A stretch of 10,411 bases of DNA from an uncultured Acidobacteriota bacterium. GTDB lineage: Bacteria > Acidobacteriota > JAAYUB01. The notes below the pieces were generated by a model, which made no database searches, had not been told where the DNA came from, and saw only the letters and a program-made list of their open reading frames with translations. Shown here piece by piece: positions 7,397 to 10,411 of the stretch (the stretch's first letter is position 1; each line of letters starts with the position of its first letter). The stretch covers positions 1 to 10,411 of the forward strand of contig CALAMB010000391.1 of NCBI GenBank assembly GCA_937925645.1, written 5' to 3'. Position numbers and translations under genes: made by a program.

Positions 7397-7499
7397 GGAA
7401 CCGATTGAAAGTGAACATCACAACCGGGTCGGTGATGCGATTGCCGGCGTCCGCCGGCTGCCGCCATGCATATTCCGAAGCCTTTTTGGAGGTGGATCC

Positions 7500-7712
7500 A
7501 TGCCGAGAAGACTGGTGGAGGTCCTGCTGACCCTGGCGGGCGTTTGCTTTCTGCTGGCCGTCTTGATCCGCTTTAATATCCTGTCCGTGGCCATGCTCAA
7601 CATTGCTCCCCACACCTTCCTGAATGTCACCGAGATTTTGCTCGTCGCCGCGGTAGCCCTGGGCGTCTACGGCCTGCTTCCGGCGCCGGCGAAGGTCGAG
7701 AAGAAGGACTAG
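7500..7712 (+). CDS. Small two-helix membrane protein, unknown function
   Basis: A 70-residue protein with no family I recognise. It starts MPRRLVEVLLTLAGVCFLLA. Two hydrophobic segments are visible (about 6-24 and 47-64), separated by a short loop containing NIAPHTFLNVTE, and the tail is charged (KVEKKD). The basic residues at both ends suggest both termini face the cytoplasm. The ATG at 7500 follows a near-perfect GGAGGT (7488-7493) with a 6-nt gap, so this start is strongly preferred. The frame is open back to 7311, and an ATG at 7395 with GGGGAG 4 nt upstream would give 105 residues, but the added part looks like leader DNA. The gene is transcribed divergently from the secreted protease and converges on pabC with 71 nt between the stops. 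No catalytic motif is visible; it could be an accessory or sensory membrane peptide. Confidence 0.72.
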   Translation: MPRRLVEVLLTLAGVCFLLAVLIRFNILSVAMLNIAPHTFLNVTEILLVAAVALGVYGLLPAPAKVEKKD

Positions 7713-7783
7713 GCTGAACCGGAGGCCGCCACTCCTCCCGATCCGGACGGTGGACGCGGCCGACTTTCGGCTGGCCGGCTGGC

Positions 7784-8572
7784 TCAGCGGGGCGCCGGAC
7801 GGCCGTGCCGACGAACCTCGTCCTGCCAGCGGGCGGCCAGGAATCGGCGCGCGCCGCGAATGGCCGGATGGGCCGGCAGGCGGCGGTCGGTGCCCGTGAT
7901 CCGGCCGACGGTCACAATTCCCAACAGGGCGTTGCTCAGGAACACCGCGTCCGCGGCAGCCAGGTCGCGCGGGGCGAGCGCCGCTTCCCGCGCCCGGCCC
8001 GACGCCAGCAGCAGGCGGCGGATGACGCCCGGCAGGGCGCCGTCGGCTGTTCTCGGTGTCAGCACTTCCCCGTTTTGCACAACGTACAGGGTCGTCCGGC
8101 TGCCGTCGCTCAGCCGGCCCGCGGTGTTCAGCAGGACGGCCTCGTCGGCGCCCGCTTGGCGGGCCGCCTGGATCAGGCGCAGGTTCTCCAGGTAGGACAC
8201 GGTCTTGTGCCGGCCCAGCGGGCTGGCGGCGTGGCGACGCCATTGGTGGAACACCAGCAACGTGGCGGGGTTGCGGACGGACCGCGGCGGCCGGCCGAAC
8301 CACGCCATCAGTCGCCCGTCGGCGGCGACGAGTTTCAGCGCGCCGTCGGCGCCGGGAGGCACCACCCGGCCGGCGGTGAAGCGCCGCACGGCGTCCGCGT
8401 CCGGTGGCGGCGGCAGGTCCAGCGCGGCCAGCCCGTCGCGGAGGCGCTCCAGGTGCAGTTCCAGCAACAGCGGGACGCCGGCCGCGACCCGGATGGTCTC
8501 GAAGAGCCCGTAGCCGTGCTGCAGGGCGGAGCACGACAGGTCGACGGTGGTCTCGGTTGTCAGCTCAAGCAT
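7784..8572 (-). CDS. pabC: Aminodeoxychorismate lyase (class IV PLP enzyme)
   Basis: PabC removes pyruvate from 4-amino-4-deoxychorismate to give 4-aminobenzoate for folate. The 262 residues show the fold-type IV PLP pattern: HGYGLFETIRV (19-29), the probable Schiff-base Lys123 in RHKTVSYLENL, DEAVLLNTAGRLSDGS (143-158), and ALPGVIRRLL (179-188) near the cofactor phosphate. The usual Glu of the E-G-S motif is Asp156, and the following Ser-Asn is Thr160-Thr161, so the cofactor pocket is slightly unusual. By fold alone it could be a branched-chain or D-amino acid aminotransferase; the operon with pabA and pabB decides for PabC. The ATG lies inside the end of pabB (13-nt overlap) and has AGGGAGG (8584-8590) 11 nt upstream, suggesting coupled translation. 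Confidence 0.88.
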   Translation of the reverse strand: MLELTTETTVDLSCSALQHGYGLFETIRVAAGVPLLLELHLERLRDGLAALDLPPPPDADAVRRFTAGRVVPPGADGALKLVAADGRLMAWFGRPPRSVRNPATLLVFHQWRRHAASPLGRHKTVSYLENLRLIQAARQAGADEAVLLNTAGRLSDGSRTTLYVVQNGEVLTPRTADGALPGVIRRLLLASGRAREAALAPRDLAAADAVFLSNALLGIVTVGRITGTDRRLPAHPAIRGARRFLAARWQDEVRRHGRPAPR

Positions 8573-9822
8573 GCGACGAGGGACCTCCCTTTGGCGACGG
8601 TTTCCAGATACTCGGCCGCCGGATCAGAGTCCCACACCACGCCGCCGCCGACGCCGAAGCGCAGTTCGCCGCCCGCCTCCCAGCACGTGCGGATGGCGAT
8701 GTTGAAGTCGCATTGCCCGAAATCGGCGCTGAGCCAGCCGATGGCGCCGGTGTAGATTTGACGCGGCAGCGCCTCCAGCTCCCGGATCCGGATCATGGCG
8801 GCCAGCTTGGGGCAGCCGGTGATGGAGCCGCCGGGGAACAGCGCGGCCAGCAGGCCGCCGAAATCCAGCCCCGGCGCCGGCGCGCCCACCACGTCGGCCA
8901 CCAGGTGGTGGACGTTGGCGAAGGTCTCCAGGCGCGGGAACGCCGCCACCGCCACCGACGGCGCCGTGCACACCCGGCTCAGGTCGTTGCGGATCAGATC
9001 GGTGATCATGGCCAGCTCGGCCAGGTCCTTGGCGCTCCCCAGCAGCTCGCGGCGCCGCCGGCCGTCCTCGGCCTCGTCCGCCCCCCGGCCGGCGGTCCCC
9101 TTGATGGGCTGGGCCAGCAGGCGGCCCTCCCGCAGCCGGACGAAGCGTTCCGGCGACGACGAGATGACCGTGAAGCCGACGTCGGCCACGAGGGCGGAAA
9201 ACGGGGCGGGGTTGGCGGCGAACAGCCGCCGGGCGAACTCCAGCCGGGAGCCGGAAAAAGCCCAGCGCTCCTGCCGGGTCAGATTCACCTGGTACACGTT
9301 GCCGCGGCCGATCTCGGACCGGATGGCGGCCACCTTGTCGCGGTAGGCGGCCGGGGTGTCGGTGTCGCCGATCTTGCGGGCCCGGAAGGAGCCCGTGCCG
9401 GGATCGACGCGGGCTGGCGGGGCGGCGTCCGCGCCGTCCAGTGACCGCCGGCCCGTGTACAGCCGCCGGCGCGCCTGGTCGTAGAGTTCCATCTCGCGGT
9501 ACATGACGAGCCGGCAATCGGGCAGCGCCAGGGCGCCGGCCTGCGGCGCCGGCAGCAGGCGTTCGAACCGGCGGCCGTACTCGTAGGCGACGAAGCCGAG
9601 CCAGTCGGGAGCGATGGGCGGCACGTCCCCCCGCCGCGCCATCGCCAGGGCCGGCAATTCGTGGGAGTCGGACACGAGCAACGGCTCGCGGCCCATGAGC
9701 ACCCAGTCGCCCGGGCCGTAGAACAGGGTGCAGGGGCGCGCGTCCACGCGGCCGAAGAAGTCGTCAACCGTCAGGACCGCCTCCTGCCGCACCCACTCTT
9801 CACATACGACCGCTGAGCACAT
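8560..9822 (-). CDS. pabB: Aminodeoxychorismate synthase component I
   Basis: PabB converts chorismate and ammonia to 4-amino-4-deoxychorismate. The 420-residue chorismate-binding enzyme carries GNVYQVNLT (174-182), SSSPERF (221-227), PIKGTAGRG (239-247), MITDLIRNDLSR (272-283), His305, GSITGCPK (332-339), YTGAIGW (357-363) and FNIAIRT (373-379). Lys241 in PIKGT is the nucleophile position characteristic of PabB; anthranilate synthase TrpE normally has Ala there (PIAGT), which supports this assignment. The N-terminal region (1-150) is shorter and less conserved, as in many PabB proteins. The ATG overlaps pabA by 23 nt, with GGGAG about 10 nt upstream. A GTG ten codons further in (9790-9792) is a possible alternative start, but its only nearby purine run is too close. 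The stop overlaps pabC by 13 nt. Confidence 0.95.
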   Translation of the reverse strand: MCSAVVCEEWVRQEAVLTVDDFFGRVDARPCTLFYGPGDWVLMGREPLLVSDSHELPALAMARRGDVPPIAPDWLGFVAYEYGRRFERLLPAPQAGALALPDCRLVMYREMELYDQARRRLYTGRRSLDGADAAPPARVDPGTGSFRARKIGDTDTPAAYRDKVAAIRSEIGRGNVYQVNLTRQERWAFSGSRLEFARRLFAANPAPFSALVADVGFTVISSSPERFVRLREGRLLAQPIKGTAGRGADEAEDGRRRRELLGSAKDLAELAMITDLIRNDLSRVCTAPSVAVAAFPRLETFANVHHLVADVVGAPAPGLDFGGLLAALFPGGSITGCPKLAAMIRIRELEALPRQIYTGAIGWLSADFGQCDFNIAIRTCWEAGGELRFGVGGGVVWDSDPAAEYLETVAKGRSLVACLS

Positions 9823-10369
9823 GGGCCATCATCTCCCGTCCGTGATCGGTGAGGAAGGACTCGGGGTGGAACTGAACGCCGGCCAGGGGGAGCGTCCGGT
9901 GCCGCACCGCCATGGGAGCCCCGTCCGGACCCGTGGCGGCGAGGTCGAAGACCGGCGGCAACTCCGTCACCTGCAGGGAGTGGTAGCGGGCCACCCGGAC
10001 GGGGTTGGGGATCCCGGCGAAGAGCCCCCGGCCGTCGTGCCGCACGGGCGACGTCTTGCCGTGGACCGGTTCCGCCGCCGCCGCCACCCGGCCGCCGAAC
10101 GCCGTGACCATGACCTGCATGCCCAGGCAGATGCCGAACAGGGGCACCCGTCCGGCGAAGGCGCGCACCACTTCGGACGACAGGATGGCCTCCTCCGGGC
10201 TGCCGGGGCCGGGCGAGATGACGATGAGCTCGGGCGGCAGCGCCTCGACCTCCGCCAGCGTCAGCATGTCGGCCCGGCGCACGGTCACCGCCACGGGAAA
10301 CGTTTCCAGCAGGTGCTTCACGTTGTAGGTGAACGAGTCGAAGTTGTCCAGGATCAGGATCCGCTGCAT
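9800..10369 (-). CDS. pabA: Aminodeoxychorismate synthase component II (glutamine amidotransferase)
   Basis: A class I glutamine amidotransferase of 189 residues, full length. It hydrolyses glutamine and passes ammonia to PabB. The catalytic triad is Cys81 in GICLGMQ, and His168 and Glu170 in GVQFHPESFLT. SPGPGSP (52-58) forms the oxyanion region, and ILDNFDSFTYN (6-16) and PVHGKTS (101-107) are typical of PabA/TrpG. PabA and TrpG cannot always be told apart by sequence, and a dual-use subunit that also serves TrpE is possible. Its place as first gene of pabA-pabB-pabC supports the folate role. The ATG has GAGG (10376-10379) with a 6-nt gap. Confidence 0.95.
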   Translation of the reverse strand: MQRILILDNFDSFTYNVKHLLETFPVAVTVRRADMLTLAEVEALPPELIVISPGPGSPEEAILSSEVVRAFAGRVPLFGICLGMQVMVTAFGGRVAAAAEPVHGKTSPVRHDGRGLFAGIPNPVRVARYHSLQVTELPPVFDLAATGPDGAPMAVRHRTLPLAGVQFHPESFLTDHGREMMAHVLSGRM

Positions 10370-10397
10370 GCCGGGCCTCGGGGAGTCGCTGAATCCG

Positions 10398-10403
10398 ATT
10401 ATA
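10398..10403 (-). promoter_or_regulatory. -10 box of the pabABC operon
   Basis: A perfect TATAAT on the minus strand, reading into pabA. It predicts a transcription start near 10391 and a leader of about 22 nt that holds the GAGG ribosome site. The matching -35 box would lie beyond the right edge of the window and cannot be checked. Its position, with pabA as the first gene, suggests all three pab genes are read from here. Confidence 0.5.
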
Positions 10404-10411
10404 TGACGGAC

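Noticed and set aside
7713..7783. Possible terminator between the convergent small membrane protein and pabC genes (GCCGA-CTT-TCGGC hairpin).
   Set aside because: A 5-bp stem with a 3-nt loop and no T-tract on either strand is too weak to annotate.
8404..9444. A 346-residue open frame on the plus strand opposite pabB/pabC.
   Set aside because: It is an antisense shadow rich in Ala, Arg, Gly and Pro, without recognisable motifs. The opposite strand encodes clear PabB and PabC.

Overview
The window is gene-dense, G+C-rich (roughly two thirds G+C by eye) bacterial chromosome. No phage, IS element, CRISPR array, rRNA or tRNA is visible. The mix fits a free-living Gram-negative-type bacterium, perhaps an Acidobacteriota-like or similar deep-branching lineage. 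It combines a secreted papain-family protease with long C-terminal repeats, an FHA-domain intramembrane protease, QueA and a split pabA/pabB/pabC set. The taxonomic guess is weak because no marker gene is present.

Layout from left to right. (1) On the minus strand, a small cupin protein overlaps by 4 nt the start of exodeoxyribonuclease III, which runs off the left edge. (2) Divergent from these on the plus strand are a fusion of an N-terminal FHA domain to a PrsW-type intramembrane protease, then a YihY/BrkB-family membrane protein, then queA 30 nt further on. (3) Converging on queA from the right is a 928-residue exported cysteine protease. It has a C1A catalytic domain, a lectin-like domain and four tandem repeats of about 105-120 residues. 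(4) Divergent from the protease is a small two-helix membrane protein with a near-consensus ribosome binding site. (5) On the minus strand at the right end, pabA-pabB-pabC overlap one another and read from a promoter whose -10 box is the last recognisable element before the edge.

How the genes work together. The pab genes form a complete route from chorismate and glutamine to 4-aminobenzoate for folate: PabA supplies ammonia, PabB makes aminodeoxychorismate and PabC removes pyruvate. The FHA-PrsW protein would couple Ser/Thr phosphorylation to cleavage of a membrane protein, but its substrate and kinase are not in the window. QueA (queuosine tRNA modification) and ExoIII (DNA repair) are housekeeping genes. 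The secreted protease probably acts at or outside the cell surface.

No unmistakably new multi-gene system is present. The least ordinary items are the FHA-PrsW fusion, the repeat architecture of the protease and the uncharacterised small membrane protein that shares its divergent promoter region. Several start sites were revised from sequence signals. In particular, the longest reading frame of the FHA-PrsW gene opens on a TTG that is better explained as a promoter -35 box.
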